Source: an uncultured Loktanella sp.
Lineage (GTDB): Bacteria; Pseudomonadota; Alphaproteobacteria; Rhodobacterales; Rhodobacteraceae
Direction: 5' to 3'
Assembly: GCA_937132065.1 (NCBI GenBank)
Contig: CAKZNT010000052.1
Coordinates: 1-64,000 of the forward strand
Length of the DNA stretch: 64,000 bases
A model generated the notes under the pieces. That model did not search any database. It was not told the origin of the DNA and saw only the letters and a list, made by a program, of their open reading frames with translations. This document shows, piece after piece, positions 40,707 through 50,087 of the stretch. Position 1 is the first letter of the stretch, and each line of letters begins with the position of its first letter. A program made the translations under genes and the position numbers.

Positions 40707-42164
40707 TCACCGCGTGCCGATCGCTTTTCCAACGCCATCAGGACGGGGCAAAGACGCATGGCCGTCGGCAAGCGCGCCAAGTGCGGTAGCGATATGTGGC
40801 GCGGGTTCAGAGGCCTTGCGGGTCTCGAGGCTGACATGAATGAGCATGTGCTCGCCCGTGGCCAGCACCCGCTCACCTGCAAGCATTGTGTGGAAAAGGT
40901 GCATTTTCTTGCCTTTACCCTCCAAAACATGTGTTTCGATGTGAATTTTCGCGCCAGCATGCACCTCGTCGAGGTGGCGAATATGGGTTTCTGCGGTAAA
41001 GTAGCTACCGCCACTTGCAATATAGTCTGCGTCACAGCCGATGATTTCCATCAATTTGTCAGTCGCATCACCAAAGGCCTGCAAATAGCGCGCCTCGTTC
41101 ATGTGACCATTGTAATCGGTCCAGTCCAGCGGGATCGCGCGGCGAATTGTTGTTACGCGCTTGCTAAGGTCGGCGGGCATTTCGGCAGGTGCGCCGATGC
41201 GCTTGTCCTGCGCATTCAGCAACGCACCCGCGCCAAAGTCTTGTGCCTTGAGGCCGCGCAAAATGGTCACGAGGTTGTTGTCGCGCGCGCGCTCCAACTC
41301 GCGAATGCTCATGTGCCCCGATTGCGCGTCCGATTGATCGGCAACCTTATCGATTAGGTCATCCGTTAGGTCGGGGACGTCCATCAGCTTGGTCCAAGGC
41401 CACGACAGGCAAGGGCCGAACTGCTCGATAAAGTGGCGCATTCCCGCCTCGCCACCCGCAATGCGGTAGGTTTCAAATAGCCCCATTTGCGCCCAGCGCA
41501 GCCCGAATCCATAGCGGATCGCGTTGTCGATTTCCTCGGTTGTCGCGATTCCGTCTTTGATCAGCCAGAGCGCCTCGCGCCATACCGCCTCGAGGAACCG
41601 GTCCGCGATATGTGCGTCGATTTCGGCCCGCACATGGAGCGGAAACATCCCGATTTCGGTCAGGATACCTTTGGCTGCCTCGACCATTTCAGGCGCATTC
41701 TTGTCCGTTGGCACGAGCTCGATCAGCGGCAGAAGGTAGACGGGATTAAACGGATGGGTCACGACAATTTGCTCGGGGCGTGTGGCGCAGCCTTGCAATT
41801 CGGACGGTTTAAACCCGCTTGTTGACGACCCGATAATCGCGCCCCTAGGGCAATGCGCTTGCAGGGTCTGGTAAACCTTACGCTTCAACTCAAGCCGTTC
41901 TGGCACGCTTTCCTGAATCCACGCCACGCCTGCAACCGCGTCTGACATCTCGCTGTGAAATGTCAGCGTGCCCTCATCGGGGAGAGCAACATCAGAAAGC
42001 CCTGGCAAAGAACGACGTGCGTTATCAATGACTTCGCCGATTTTGCGCTGCGCCTCTGGGTCAGGGTCAAACACCCGCACATCCCATCCCATCAAGAGGA
42101 ACCGCGCGGCCCAGCCACCACCAATCACCCCACCGCCGATTATCGCCGCAGATTTCGTCATCAT
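40707..42164 (-). CDS. lcdH: Carnitine 3-dehydrogenase fused to betainyl-CoA thioesterase
   Basis: A 485-residue fusion. The N-terminal NAD-binding domain (AAIIGGGVIGGGWAARFLLM) and 3-hydroxyacyl-CoA dehydrogenase-type core (IIGSSTSGFKPSELQG, VTHPFNPVYLLPLIELVP) fill about residues 1-325. A hot-dog thioesterase domain occupies about 345-470 (AIPLDWTDYNGHMNEARYLQ). L-carnitine is oxidised to 3-dehydrocarnitine; after cleavage by the neighbouring BKACE enzyme the thioesterase would release glycine betaine from betainyl-CoA. The fusion is known from rhizobial carnitine degradation. It is the last gene of the operon starting at 43929. Confidence 0.88.
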   Translation of the reverse strand: MMTKSAAIIGGGVIGGGWAARFLLMGWDVRVFDPDPEAQRKIGEVIDNARRSLPGLSDVALPDEGTLTFHSEMSDAVAGVAWIQESVPERLELKRKVYQTLQAHCPRGAIIGSSTSGFKPSELQGCATRPEQIVVTHPFNPVYLLPLIELVPTDKNAPEMVEAAKGILTEIGMFPLHVRAEIDAHIADRFLEAVWREALWLIKDGIATTEEIDNAIRYGFGLRWAQMGLFETYRIAGGEAGMRHFIEQFGPCLSWPWTKLMDVPDLTDDLIDKVADQSDAQSGHMSIRELERARDNNLVTILRGLKAQDFGAGALLNAQDKRIGAPAEMPADLSKRVTTIRRAIPLDWTDYNGHMNEARYLQAFGDATDKLMEIIGCDADYIASGGSYFTAETHIRHLDEVHAGAKIHIETHVLEGKGKKMHLFHTMLAGERVLATGEHMLIHVSLETRKASEPAPHIATALGALADGHASLPRPDGVGKAIGTR

Positions 42165-42185
42165 ATTTTCCAGTATTATGTAGCG

Positions 42186-42476
42186 CTAAGCGTCAGACGC
42201 AGCTTGTTGATGTGCGGGGTTGTCAAACTCGTCCGCAGGCACGGGCGCGCGGATCACGTTGGGATCACACGCCGTCATCGGGCTTCCTGCATCGCGGATG
42301 ATCAGCCCCCCTTTTGCGCGGCATTGCTCGAACGACATCGATGATCCGATCACGAGGAATTCACGGAAAGCTCCGCCACCGCCAGAGGGGGCAGAAGACC
42401 CGCCGCCTTGCATCGCGACTTCATCACACGCGGCCAAACCCAGGGCCATTACACATCCAAAAACGACTCGCTTCAT
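42186..42476 (-). CDS. Small lipoprotein in the carnitine operon
   Basis: A 96-residue predicted lipoprotein. The signal sequence MKRVVFGCVMALGLAAC ends in a lipobox Cys at residue 17. A glycine/serine-rich linker precedes FREFLVIGSSMSFEQCRAKG, where the two later Cys residues could form a disulfide. No family is recognised. Its start overlaps the lipocalin stop (ATGA) and the dehydrogenase gene begins 21 bases later, so it is co-transcribed with carnitine catabolism genes. Confidence 0.75.
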   Translation of the reverse strand: MKRVVFGCVMALGLAACDEVAMQGGGSSAPSGGGGAFREFLVIGSSMSFEQCRAKGGLIIRDAGSPMTACDPNVIRAPVPADEFDNPAHQQAASDA

Positions 42477-43018
42477 TGCGGAACCTCCATCAATCTCGTC
42501 ACATCATACCCGTTGAAGTCCAAAACTTCACGTGCTGCATTCAATCTATCTGCGGGAATCTGCTTTTCTCTGTTCAAGACCCACCCCGAGCGCCCGTTTG
42601 GCGCGCCCACGACCGCCGTTCTGTAGCCCTCATCAACCCAAAGCACCCAGTAATCGGACGCACCAAACGGCACGGAGGGAAAGCTCACCTTGAGCCGCCC
42701 CGGACCGACGATTTTAGCGGTCCCCATGATCGTGGATTTCACCGACCCATCGGGGTTGCGACAGGTGTTGCGCACGGAAATGTCGCCGTCGTCCTGCATC
42801 CCGTAGGTCGCGGTGACGCCAACGCACCCAGCCTCGAAGGGCACAGGAAAACGGGCGACTTCATACCATGTGCCAAGGTAGCGCGCGGGGTCGAATACCG
42901 CCTTTGACGCGATGGGCACGGTTGTGTCGCGGTAGACCTCGAACAGGCTGCCGACTTTCTCGTTGGGTAAAGATGACGCACAGGCCGCGAGAAATCCCAG
43001 AGCGAGCAGATATCTCAT
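42473..43018 (-). CDS. Lipocalin-family outer-membrane lipoprotein (Blc-like)
   Basis: A 181-residue lipoprotein with lipobox LAAC at residue 13. The lipocalin signature ARYLGTWYEVARFPVPFEAG is near residue 45; SDYWVLWVDEGYRTAVVGAP and GRSGWVLNREKQIP complete the barrel. Bacterial lipocalins of this type bind fatty acids or lysophospholipids at the outer membrane. The start overlaps the BKACE stop by four bases (ATGA), which places it inside the carnitine operon, an unexpected partner for a cytoplasmic pathway. Confidence 0.9.
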   Translation of the reverse strand: MRYLLALGFLAACASSLPNEKVGSLFEVYRDTTVPIASKAVFDPARYLGTWYEVARFPVPFEAGCVGVTATYGMQDDGDISVRNTCRNPDGSVKSTIMGTAKIVGPGRLKVSFPSVPFGASDYWVLWVDEGYRTAVVGAPNGRSGWVLNREKQIPADRLNAAREVLDFNGYDVTRLMEVPQ

Positions 43019-43929
43019 TTTGCGACAGGTGCGCGTTTGGTCAGGCCCAGCTTCTCGCGCACTTCGGCGGGAGTAATGATCCGCGCGCCAAGGTTTTCTA
43101 CAATATTGGCTGCCTTTTCAACGAGTTGCGCATTGGTCGCCAAGACACCGCGATCCAGCATGAGGTTATCCTCCAAACCTACCCGCACGTTGCCCCCTGC
43201 CAAAACGGACGCGGCTGCCATCGGCATTTGCGACCGCCCCAAGCCAAAGGCGCTAAAGGTCCAGTCATCAGGCACGTTGTTCACCATCGCCATGAAAGTG
43301 TTGAGATCATCAGGCGCGCCCCAAGGCACACCCATGCAAAGCTGCACCAATGCGCCCGGCGCAAGCACGCCGTCTTTGACCAGTTGCTTGGCATACCAAA
43401 GGTGGCCCGTGTCAAAGGCCTCGATCTCGGGCTTGACGCCGAGGTCGGTCATCATCCGCCCCATCGCCGTCAACATGCCGGGCGTGTTGGTCATCACATA
43501 GTCGGCCTCGGCAAAGTTCATTGTGCCGCAATCAAGGGTGCAAATTTCTGGCAAGCACTCGGCCACATGAGCGACCCGCTCAGTTGCGCCGATCATGTCA
43601 GTGCCAGCCGCCGTGGGGAATGGCGCCTCTGTCGAGCCAAAGACGATATCACCGCCCATGCCCGCCGTCAGGTTTAGAACCACATCGACCTCGGATGCGC
43701 GAATACGGTCGGTCAGCTCGCGGTAAAGCGCAAGATCGCGCGACGGCGTGCCCGTTTCAGGATCACGCACATGACAATGCACAATCGCGGCCCCTGCTTT
43801 TGCGGCATCAATCGCGCTTTGCGCGATTTGCGCGGGCGAACGAGGCACATGGGGGCTGCGATCTTGTGTGCTACCAGACCCTGTGACAGCCGCAGTGATA
43901 AAGACTTCGCGGTTCATTTCTAATGGCAT
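43015..43929 (-). CDS. 3-keto acid cleavage enzyme (BKACE), probably dehydrocarnitine-specific
   Basis: A 304-residue TIM-barrel enzyme of the 3-keto-5-aminohexanoate cleavage (BKACE, DUF849) family. Zinc-binding HCHVRDPETG near residue 51 and later EAFDTGHLWYAKQLVKDG and VGLEDNLMLDRG are typical. In the carnitine pathway it reacts 3-dehydrocarnitine with acetyl-CoA to yield betainyl-CoA and acetoacetate. Specificity for dehydrocarnitine is inferred from the carnitine dehydrogenase-thioesterase gene in the same operon. It is the first gene; ATG follows a G-rich site at 43935. Confidence 0.88.
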   Translation of the reverse strand: MPLEMNREVFITAAVTGSGSTQDRSPHVPRSPAQIAQSAIDAAKAGAAIVHCHVRDPETGTPSRDLALYRELTDRIRASEVDVVLNLTAGMGGDIVFGSTEAPFPTAAGTDMIGATERVAHVAECLPEICTLDCGTMNFAEADYVMTNTPGMLTAMGRMMTDLGVKPEIEAFDTGHLWYAKQLVKDGVLAPGALVQLCMGVPWGAPDDLNTFMAMVNNVPDDWTFSAFGLGRSQMPMAAASVLAGGNVRVGLEDNLMLDRGVLATNAQLVEKAANIVENLGARIITPAEVREKLGLTKRAPVAK

Positions 43930-44042
43930 TGTGGCCCCCTTTTATTGCAAGGACGTTGTGCGATTCCCGCCCGCGTGGCAAGAACGACCAGCGACATTTT
44001 TCGCATTAGATCTGCGCAACCCTGCGCGCATTCGAGGATAAG

Positions 44043-44489
44043 ATGAAGATTTCGCAAGCAACCCCACAAGATTTGCCGCAAATTCATGCAATGATTGGCG
44101 CGCTGAGCGCCTTTCACGGTGATACCGCCACGATCACATTGGCCCAGCTTGAAACGGCGCTTTTCCAGTCAGAGCTTTCGATGGCCTTGGTGGCGCGCGA
44201 AGGCGATATTCTTGTTGGATATGCAGGGCTGAATTTTACGATTACCTTGCACACAGGCGCGCCGCGCATCGACATTCATCACCTTTATGTCGCGCAAGAC
44301 CACCGCGCGAAAGGTGTCGGGCGCGCCCTGATCGCTGCGGCCAAAACCGTGGCCCAAGCGAAGGGCGCGCGCGGCCTGACCATCGGCACAGACCCCGACA
44401 ACGCAGTCTCTCAGGCGGCTTACCGCGCGATGGGATTAGAAGAAATCACCGACGCAGGGCCAAGATTTTGGATAGCTGCCAGCGATTAA
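44043..44489 (+). CDS. GNAT family N-acetyltransferase
   Basis: A 148-residue acetyltransferase. The start is ATG 44043 after GAGG. Motif A is HHLYVAQDHRAKGVGRALIA around residues 80-100, with the (R/Q)xxGxG pyrophosphate loop as RAKGVGR; motif B is NAVSQAAYRAMGLEEI. The acceptor is unknown. It is divergent from the carnitine operon and converges on the aldo/keto reductase gene with a 4-base overlap. Confidence 0.88.
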   Translation: MKISQATPQDLPQIHAMIGALSAFHGDTATITLAQLETALFQSELSMALVAREGDILVGYAGLNFTITLHTGAPRIDIHHLYVAQDHRAKGVGRALIAAAKTVAQAKGARGLTIGTDPDNAVSQAAYRAMGLEEITDAGPRFWIAASD

Positions 44490-45529
44490 TAAGGCATCGG
44501 ATTGGCGCGGTGCGCGGCTTCAATGTCATTCAGGACAGAGTCCGACAGTTTCAGGTCTTTCCCCTTTAGCAAGTGCGCAAGCTGATCGGTCGTGGTTGCC
44601 CCGAAGATCGCGGAAATCGGAAATGGCCGCGTGTCTTGCCAAGCAAGCGCCATGTGGGCGGGGTCAAGCCCGTGCTTGTCGGCGATATCAAGGTAGACTT
44701 GCGTGACAGGCAATGTGCGCGGTGTCATCCGCCCGCCAAGCTCGGGCCCGATAGACCGACGACTGCCTGCGGGGATTACGTCATTTTGGTATTTTCCCGT
44801 CAAAAGCCCGCAAGCCAGCGGAGAGAACGACAGTAGTGTGATATCTTCGTTCACCGCCATTTCGGCCATGTCGGTGTCATAAAGGCGGCACAACAAGGAG
44901 TATTCGTTTTGCACAGACGCCATGCGCGGCAGGCCCGCCGCCTCTGCGGTATCGACCCATTTGGTCATGCCCCAAGCGCTTTCGTTGGACATCCCGATGG
45001 CGCGGATTTTCCCAGCCTTGACCGCCTTGTCCAGCGCTTCGAGCACGTCAACCATGTGATCCATGGTTTCCTGACGGTTCTGCCCCGATGGATCAAAGCC
45101 CCAGTTCTGACGGAACATATACGAGCCACGCATCGGCCAGTGCATCTGGTAAAGGTCGATATAATCGGTTTTCAACCGTGAAAGTGAAGTCTCGATCGCA
45201 TCGGTGATCACCTGCCCGTTGTAGCCCGCCCCGTCGCGCACCCAGCCCGGATTATCGCCCGACACCTTGGTCGCGATGGTGATCTCGGACCTACGGCCCG
45301 ACGCCGCAAGCCAGTTGCCAATCACGCGCTCCGAGTTGCCCACGGTCTCGGCCGCAATCGGATTGACCGGATACATCTCGGCGGTGTCGATGAAATTGAT
45401 CCCTGCTTCAAGCGCCATATCAATCTGACGATGCGCGTCATCTTGGGGCGTTTGGTTGCCGTAGGTCATCGAGCCCAAGCACCAGTTGCTTACTTGAATA
45501 TCAGTGCGGCCCAGCGGAATCATTTTCAT
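44486..45529 (-). CDS. Aldo/keto reductase (Tas-like)
   Basis: A 347-residue NADPH-dependent TIM-barrel reductase. Catalytic tetrad residues are visible: Asp and Tyr in FIDTAEMYPVNP near residue 50, Lys in ITIATKVSGDNPG, and His in YQMHWPMRGSYMF. The Tas-type insert ETVGNSERVIGNWLAASGRR is present. Family members reduce aldehydes and ketones. The ATG start follows GAGG. It is divergent from the MFS gene, with 105 bases between starts. Confidence 0.9.
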   Translation of the reverse strand: MKMIPLGRTDIQVSNWCLGSMTYGNQTPQDDAHRQIDMALEAGINFIDTAEMYPVNPIAAETVGNSERVIGNWLAASGRRSEITIATKVSGDNPGWVRDGAGYNGQVITDAIETSLSRLKTDYIDLYQMHWPMRGSYMFRQNWGFDPSGQNRQETMDHMVDVLEALDKAVKAGKIRAIGMSNESAWGMTKWVDTAEAAGLPRMASVQNEYSLLCRLYDTDMAEMAVNEDITLLSFSPLACGLLTGKYQNDVIPAGSRRSIGPELGGRMTPRTLPVTQVYLDIADKHGLDPAHMALAWQDTRPFPISAIFGATTTDQLAHLLKGKDLKLSDSVLNDIEAAHRANPMPY

Positions 45530-45634
45530 CAGTCATACCTCTTCATGTTTGGGGCAAACTAACGTGGTCACCGCGCGGGGCAAGCCTTGCGATTTTGCGT
45601 TGCAAGGTCGCAGGCTTAGGCGCAGGGTAATTCC

Positions 45635-46870
45635 ATGCAGATGCTTATTACCTTCGGCGCATTGTTCATGTCAGTCGCCTTGCTTCAATTATCGTCGGGG
45701 GGCGTTGGCCCGCTTGATGCGCTCACAGGGCTTGCAGAAGGGTTTAGCCGCAGCGAAGTCGGGTTCCTCGGCTCGGCCCATTTCTTTGGCTTTTTCATCG
45801 GATGTTGGTGGGCGCCCCGCCTTATGGGCAGTGTCGGCCACAGCCGCGCCTATGCATCATTTACGGCAATGGGCGCGATTGGACTGGCCGCGCATGTGAC
45901 CGTGACGGACCCGATCATGTGGGCGATTTTCCGTATCGCTTCAGGGATTTGCGTGGCGGGGTGCTATACCGTAATCGAGGCATGGCTACAGGCCAAGGTC
46001 ACAAACGAGACACGCGGGCGCGCGATGGGCACCTACCGGATCGTCGATATGAGCGCCTCGTTTGTTGCGCAATTCATGATCGGCGCGCTGGCAAATGTTG
46101 AAACATATATTGCCTATAATGCGCTCACGATCCTTTGTATCGCCGCGATTTTTCCGCTGACACTGACCAAAGCCGAACAGCCAATGACCGCGGCCACAAC
46201 CCGGTTGCGCCCCTCGCTTGCGTGGCGCGCGTCTCCGCTCGCGGTTGCGGGCGTTTTGGTTGCCGCGCAGTCAAGTGCCGCTTTCAGGATGGTCGGGCCA
46301 ATCTACGGGCAAGAGGTCGGCCTCGCCGCCAGTCAAATCGGCTATTTCCTTGCGGCATTCGTAGCGGGTGGCGCGATTGCGCAATACCCCGCAGGCTGGC
46401 TGGCAGATAAATACGACCGCCGCTGGGTGCTCATCGGATTGTCGATCGCCGCAATCATCGCTTGCATGATCACGGTAGCCTCGGCCTCGCTTGGAACGGG
46501 GGCCGTCATGGCCTCTGCGGCCTTCTTCGGGCTCACGACATTCCCTGTTTATTCGGTCGCCACAGCGCATGCCCACGACTTTGCGACCAGCGCGGAACGC
46601 GTCGAACTCTCGGCGGCATTGATGTTTTTCTATGCAGTCGGGGCGATTGCCGCGCCCTATGCCTCGTCTACGTTAATCGCGTGGTTTGGCGCTGGCGCGC
46701 TCTTCACGTTCATCTCGGTCGGGCATTTGCTCTTGGTTGTCTTCGGGCTGCAACGGATGCAAGTGCGGCGCGCCCCAGAAGAGCGCACCCGCTATATTTA
46801 CGCACCGCGCACCAGTTTCGGGATCGGGCGGCTATTGAAACGAAGCCGCGACAAATCTCAGAACGAATAG
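45635..46870 (+). CDS. MFS transporter (YcaD-like)
   Basis: A 411-residue major facilitator permease with about twelve helices. Early FSRSEVGFLGSAHFFGFFIG, the YTVIEAWLQAKVTNETRGRA loop and the second-half GGAIAQYPAGWLADKYDRRW motif A fit the YcaD/MFS_1 group. Substrate unknown. The last 13 bases overlap the 3' end of the convergent outer-membrane barrel gene. Confidence 0.87.
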   Translation: MQMLITFGALFMSVALLQLSSGGVGPLDALTGLAEGFSRSEVGFLGSAHFFGFFIGCWWAPRLMGSVGHSRAYASFTAMGAIGLAAHVTVTDPIMWAIFRIASGICVAGCYTVIEAWLQAKVTNETRGRAMGTYRIVDMSASFVAQFMIGALANVETYIAYNALTILCIAAIFPLTLTKAEQPMTAATTRLRPSLAWRASPLAVAGVLVAAQSSAAFRMVGPIYGQEVGLAASQIGYFLAAFVAGGAIAQYPAGWLADKYDRRWVLIGLSIAAIIACMITVASASLGTGAVMASAAFFGLTTFPVYSVATAHAHDFATSAERVELSAALMFFYAVGAIAAPYASSTLIAWFGAGALFTFISVGHLLLVVFGLQRMQVRRAPEERTRYIYAPRTSFGIGRLLKRSRDKSQNE

Positions 46871-47319
46871 ATCGCTGCAAGCCGGGTCGTTGTGGCGTTT
46901 GTGCCGCCGTCTTTCATGATGTCGCGGATGACTTCACCGCGCAAATCAAGGGCGTTTGTGACGGGCATTTGCACGCCAAGGCCAAAGTTATAACCGGTAT
47001 ATGCAATTGCGCCCTCGTCAAATCGCGTGCCGCCGATGGACGCCAGCGCGGTTGCCGTGCCAAACTCATAGCCCCCGATCATCCGCAAGCGCGTGGTGTC
47101 ATAGTCGCCGCCCAATGTCGCAGCGGCGCCGTATTCGACCTCTGCGCCCATGGACAATGTGCCCACGTCAAACGTCGCGCCTGCAACGAGCGATGCTGCG
47201 GTCTGGCTTTCGCCCGTTTGCGCCTGACCATAGTCAAACGAAACACCTGCATAGACGTCTTGCGCTTGTGCTGCGCCAGCCGTCAGCCCCATAGCAGCCG
47301 CCAAAATCAATAGTTTCAT
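46858..47319 (-). CDS. Small outer-membrane beta-barrel protein
   Basis: A 153-residue protein starting at ATG 47317-47319 with signal peptide MKLLILAAAMGLTAGAAQA. The mature part alternates polar and hydrophobic residues in about eight short strands (LVAGATFDVGTLSMGAEVEY, RLRMIGGYEFGTATALASIG) and ends in IYSF, the C-terminal aromatic signature of outer-membrane proteins. It resembles the opacity/OmpA-like small barrels of Rhodobacteraceae. Function unknown. Confidence 0.85.
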   Translation of the reverse strand: MKLLILAAAMGLTAGAAQAQDVYAGVSFDYGQAQTGESQTAASLVAGATFDVGTLSMGAEVEYGAAATLGGDYDTTRLRMIGGYEFGTATALASIGGTRFDEGAIAYTGYNFGLGVQMPVTNALDLRGEVIRDIMKDGGTNATTTRLAAIYSF

Positions 47320-47459
47320 AGTGTGCCTCATGTATTTTTGCTCGATTTTGTCAGGATTCTACGCTGCAATGCTGTGTTTTTCCAGCCGCTACGCCGCCTA
47401 CATCTGGCAACCAGCGGAATCCCCCGCTAGAACAGCGGGAACTCGCAAAGGAACGCACC

Positions 47460-49172
47460 ATGGCCCGCCACCTCATCACCTCTGCCATTCCCTACATTAA
47501 CGGGATCAAGCACCTCGGCAATCTGGTCGGGAGCCAGCTACCTGCGGACCTGTTTGCGCGCTATATGCGGGCACGTGGCAACGAGGTTTTGTTTCTATGT
47601 GCAACCGATGAACATGGCACACCCGCCGAACTTGCCGCTGCAAAGGCAGGCAAGCCCGTGGCCGACTACTGCGCCGAAATGCATCACGTGCAAGCGGAAA
47701 TCGCCAAAGGTTTCAACCTTTCGTTCGATCACTTCGGACGCTCTTCCAGCCCGCAGAACCATGCTTTAACCCAAGCCTTTGCAGGGCGGCTGGCCGATAT
47801 GGGTCTGATCCGCGAAGTCGTTGAAGAGCAGGTCTATTCCAATGCGGATGGGCGGTTTTTACCTGATCGCTACATTGAGGGCACATGTCCGAATTGCGGA
47901 TTTGATAGCGCGCGCGGCGACCAATGTGACAATTGCACCAAGCAACTCGATCCAACCGACCTCATTGATGCCCGCTCGACGATCTCGGGGTCAACCGACC
48001 TCGAAGTCCGGGAAACCAAGCACCTTTACCTGCGCCAATCCGAGCTAAAAGACGACATCGCAACATGGATCGGGTCCAAGCACGACTGGCCCCTGCTCAC
48101 GACCTCTATTGCCAAGAAATGGCTGACGGACGGTGACGGGCTTCAAGACCGTGGCATCACTCGCGACCTCGACTGGGGTATCCCTGTCAAGAAGGGCGCA
48201 GATGATTGGCCAGGCATGGAAGGCAAAGTGTTCTACGTCTGGTTCGACGCCCCGATCGAATACATTGCCAGCGCCCAAGAATGGGTTGATGCGGGCAAAG
48301 GCACGGATTGGGAACGCTGGTGGCGCACTGACAAAGGCGCAGATGACGTCACCTACACGCAATTCATGGGCAAAGATAACGTGCCTTTCCATACACTTAG
48401 CTTTCCCGCCACGATTTTGGGCAGTCAAGAACCGTGGAAGCTTGTCGATTACATCAAGTCATTTAACTACCTGAATTATGACGGCGGGCAATTTAGCACA
48501 TCGCGCGGGCGCGGCGTGTTTATGGATCAGGCGCTTGACATTCTGCCCAGCGATTATTGGCGCTGGTGGCTGTTGTCGCATGCCCCTGAAAGCTCGGATG
48601 CCGAGTTTACTTGGGAAAACTTCCAGACTGATGTGAACAAGGATCTGGCTGATGTGCTTGGCAATTTTGTCAGTCGTATCACGAAATTCTGCCGCTCGAA
48701 GTTCTCGGAAGCCGTGCCAGAAGGGCCAGACTACGGCCCCGCAGAAGACGCGCTGATTGCGGATCTAACAACAAAACTCGCGGAGTATGAAACCCATATG
48801 GCTGCGATGGAAGTGCGTAAATCTGCCGCCGATCTGCGCGCGATCTGGGTGCTTGGGAACGAATATCTGCAATCCGTTGCGCCTTGGACGACCTTTAAAA
48901 CCGACCCCGATCAAGCGGCGATGCAGGTGCGCATGGGTCTTAACCTTTGCCGTCTGTATGGCGTGCTTTCGTCGCCGTTCATCCCCGATGCAAGCGCCGA
49001 AATTCTGGCGGCGATGGGGGCGAGCGATGCGACTTGGCCCGATGATATTGCGTCTGCCGTCACCGTTTTACAGGCAGGTCATGCCTTCACTGTGCCAGAA
49101 ATCACATTCCGCAAAATCACTGACGACGAGCGCACGCAATGGGCAGAAAAATTCGCCGGCACGCGGGACTAA
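47460..49172 (+). CDS. metG: Methionine-tRNA ligase
   Basis: A 570-residue class I synthetase, of the length seen in alphaproteobacteria without the C-terminal tRNA-binding domain. The HIGH-like motif is KHLGN near residue 17, and the KMSKS-equivalent loop is FSTSRGRG near residue 345, an accepted variant. Four zinc-ligand cysteines are in [18 protein letters not shown]. The anticodon-binding helical domain follows (about 400-560). The ATG has an AAAGGA site upstream. Confidence 0.97.
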   Translation: MARHLITSAIPYINGIKHLGNLVGSQLPADLFARYMRARGNEVLFLCATDEHGTPAELAAAKAGKPVADYCAEMHHVQAEIAKGFNLSFDHFGRSSSPQNHALTQAFAGRLADMGLIREVVEEQVYSNADGRFLPDRYIEGTCPNCGFDSARGDQCDNCTKQLDPTDLIDARSTISGSTDLEVRETKHLYLRQSELKDDIATWIGSKHDWPLLTTSIAKKWLTDGDGLQDRGITRDLDWGIPVKKGADDWPGMEGKVFYVWFDAPIEYIASAQEWVDAGKGTDWERWWRTDKGADDVTYTQFMGKDNVPFHTLSFPATILGSQEPWKLVDYIKSFNYLNYDGGQFSTSRGRGVFMDQALDILPSDYWRWWLLSHAPESSDAEFTWENFQTDVNKDLADVLGNFVSRITKFCRSKFSEAVPEGPDYGPAEDALIADLTTKLAEYETHMAAMEVRKSAADLRAIWVLGNEYLQSVAPWTTFKTDPDQAAMQVRMGLNLCRLYGVLSSPFIPDASAEILAAMGASDATWPDDIASAVTVLQAGHAFTVPEITFRKITDDERTQWAEKFAGTRD

Positions 49173-49247
49173 GGAAACGGTTATTGGATAACCCCGCCAT
49201 CGTGCTACAGTGCCTTGGATTGATATTCATGAGGAACGAGTAGACCA

Positions 49248-50045
49248 ATGCGCATTACATTTATCGCCGCCGCAATTTCGGCAATTGCACTTTCCGGGGC
49301 CGCTCAGGCGGCAACTTGCGGAAACGACTCCAGCGGATTCAACACTTGGAAGCAGCAATTTGCCGCCGAAGCCGCCAGCGCAGGTGTTGGCCAACGCGGA
49401 CTGCAAGCCCTTGCGAACACGTCATACGCGTCGCGCACAATCGCGGCAGATCGGAACCAAAAATCGTTCCGTTATGAGTTGGCAGATTTCATGCGCATCC
49501 GAGGCGCGGATACGATTGTGGCTCAGGGGAAGCGCAAAATCTCTGGAAACCCAACATTTTACGCGTCATTGGAGGCCGCGTATGGTGTTCCCGCGGCTGT
49601 GATCGTTGCAATTCACGGCATGGAGACCGGATTTGGCAATTTCATGGGTGACGCAAATGTTTTGTCGGCCATTTCCACACTTGCCTATGATTGCCGCCGC
49701 TCCGACTTTTTCAGCGGTCATGCGATGGCGGCTTTGAAACTTGTCGATCGTGGCAGCCTTTCCCCTAACACTGTGGGTGCAATGCATGGCGAAGTTGGAC
49801 ATACACAGTTTCTGCCTGGAAATGTTCTTCAATACGGCGTCGACGGAGATGGGAACGGCGTCGTTGACCTGACGAATCTCACTGATAGCCTTGCCTCAAC
49901 CGCGAATTTCTTGCGCCAGAAAGGCTGGCGGCCCGGTGCAGGTTATCAAGAAGGGCAGCCCAATTTTCGCGTAATTCAAGAGTGGAATGCTGCCGGTGTC
50001 TATCAAAAGGCGATTGCGATTATGGCAGGTCGCATCGAAGGATAA
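49248..50045 (+). CDS. Lytic murein transglycosylase, MltB-type
   Basis: A 265-residue exported protein with signal peptide MRITFIAAAISAIALSGAAQ, cut near AQA. The SLT_2/MltB domain includes IVAIHGMETGFGNFMGDANV with the catalytic Glu (the usual Trp before GxET is His here), STLAYDCRRSDFFSGHAMAA, GHTQFLPGNVLQYGVDGDGN and TANFLRQKGW. It cleaves glycan strands of peptidoglycan. It is soluble, lacking a lipobox. A terminator follows. Confidence 0.9.
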   Translation: MRITFIAAAISAIALSGAAQAATCGNDSSGFNTWKQQFAAEAASAGVGQRGLQALANTSYASRTIAADRNQKSFRYELADFMRIRGADTIVAQGKRKISGNPTFYASLEAAYGVPAAVIVAIHGMETGFGNFMGDANVLSAISTLAYDCRRSDFFSGHAMAALKLVDRGSLSPNTVGAMHGEVGHTQFLPGNVLQYGVDGDGNGVVDLTNLTDSLASTANFLRQKGWRPGAGYQEGQPNFRVIQEWNAAGVYQKAIAIMAGRIEG

Positions 50046-50054
50046 TGGCCTCGT

Positions 50055-50072
50055 GCAGGTGGCAACACCTGC
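50055..50072 (+). terminator. Terminator after the MltB-type gene
   Basis: GCAGGTG (50055-50061), loop GCAA, CACCTGC (50066-50072), followed within ten bases by CATTTTT. It lies 9 bases after the stop and may also serve the convergent CHASE gene. Confidence 0.65.
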
Positions 50073-50087
50073 GCGCTTCCCATTTTT

